A stretch of 5,159 nt of DNA from an uncultured Lactobacillus sp. (GTDB taxonomy: Bacteria > Bacillota > Bacilli > Lactobacillales > Lactobacillaceae). Location: assembly GCA_946409675.1 (NCBI GenBank), contig CAMJXI010000086.1, positions 1 to 5,159 on the forward strand, given 5' to 3'. Position 1 is the first letter of the stretch; every line of letters starts with the position of its first letter. The notes beneath the pieces were generated by a model, which saw only the letters and a program-made list of their open reading frames with translations, was not told the origin of the DNA and did no database searches. This document shows, piece after piece, positions 5,054 to 5,159 of the stretch. A program made the translations under genes and the position numbers.

Positions 5054-5159
5054 GGTTCTGTTGCAAAGTTTTAAATAAAGAATAAAATCCCTTACGGTAT
5101 CTATAATTTAAGCTGGGATTCCCAATAATACCTTGATTTCAGTACAGACCGAAAACCCG
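5054..5159 (-). mobile_element. IS6-family insertion sequence (ISS1/IS1216-like), end only, continues beyond window
   Basis: The plus strand from 5054 reads GGTTCTGTTGCAAAGTTT, the well-known terminal inverted repeat of ISS1/IS1216-type IS6 elements. It is followed by about 36 bp of non-coding DNA and then the 3' end of the transposase gene on the minus strand. IS6 elements make 8-bp target duplications; the expected duplicated bases are ACCAACAT at 5046-5053, with the partner copy outside the window. Confidence 0.92.
5108..5159 (-). CDS. IS6-family transposase, C-terminal 16 residues (partial)
   Basis: The minus-strand frame from the window edge reads GFSVCTEIKVLLGIPA and stops at TAA 5110-5108. 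This matches my recollection of the conserved C-terminus of ISS1/IS1216 transposases, which are DDE enzymes catalysing replicative or targeted cointegrate transposition. The stop lies 54 bp inside the element end, the usual arrangement. The catalytic residues are outside the window. Confidence 0.85.
   Translation of the reverse strand, partial: GFSVCTEIKVLLGIPA

Noticed and set aside
5037..5066. Hybrid outward promoter from the IS end (TTGCAA as -35) driving the Fic remnant
   Set aside because: IS6 ends are known to supply a -35, but no acceptable -10 lies at 16-18 bp (best is TACATC), so I do not call it.
1..5159. tRNA, rRNA, CRISPR array or riboswitch
   Set aside because: No tRNA-like cloverleaf, rRNA segment, regularly spaced repeat array or known riboswitch motif was seen; the only direct repeats are the two 65-bp copies and the secreted protein's coding repeats.

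Overview
The window looks like chromosomal DNA from a low-GC Gram-positive bacterium, most probably a member of the Lactobacillaceae. The pointers are a murA to rpmE2 junction with a zinc-ligand-free L31, strong AGGAG ribosome binding sites, a KxYKxGKxW-type signal peptide, SLAP-like C-terminal repeats on a secreted protein, and an IS6-family (ISS1/IS1216-like) end. Species cannot be fixed from the sequence alone.

Layout. 1-282 (+) is the 3' end of murA (peptidoglycan precursor synthesis). 384-641 (+) is rpmE2 with its own promoter (313-341) and a terminator (660-686). 642-950 holds no convincing gene: it carries that terminator, a 12-bp perfect inverted repeat (700-724), the first copy of a 65-bp repeat with a hairpin (765-829), and a minus-strand terminator (852-880); a short open frame with a good Shine-Dalgarno (716-931, minus) overlaps these. 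951-1945 (minus) is an Abi_2-family abortive-infection gene whose HEPN-type RNxxxH motif lies downstream of a -1 frame break near an A8 run. Its start is preceded by a LexA/SOS-box palindrome (1987-2000). The second copy of the 65-bp repeat lies at 2072-2137, so the Abi gene sits between direct repeats.

2233-2750 (+) is a YefM/YoeB-type toxin-antitoxin operon with a -35/-10 pair overlapped by paired GTAC-core half-sites. 2880-4592 (+) encodes a secreted 570-residue protein with a CAP domain flanked by coiled coils (SEC10/PgrA surface-exclusion-like) and two C-terminal wall-binding-type repeats, followed by a hairpin that can terminate both convergent genes (4607-4645). 4662-5053 (minus) is the C-terminal part of a Fic-family protein, cut off by an IS6-family element whose terminal inverted repeat begins at 5054 and whose transposase C-terminus reads to the window edge.

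Taken together, a housekeeping murA/rpmE2 pair is followed by an accessory island of conflict-type genes (Abi, toxin-antitoxin, Fic) and a surface protein. It shows signs of turnover: a frameshift, flanking repeats and an insertion sequence. No gene here is clearly of a wholly new family. The least ordinary signal is the combination of an SOS box, a HEPN Abi gene with a possible slippage site, and flanking hairpin repeats.
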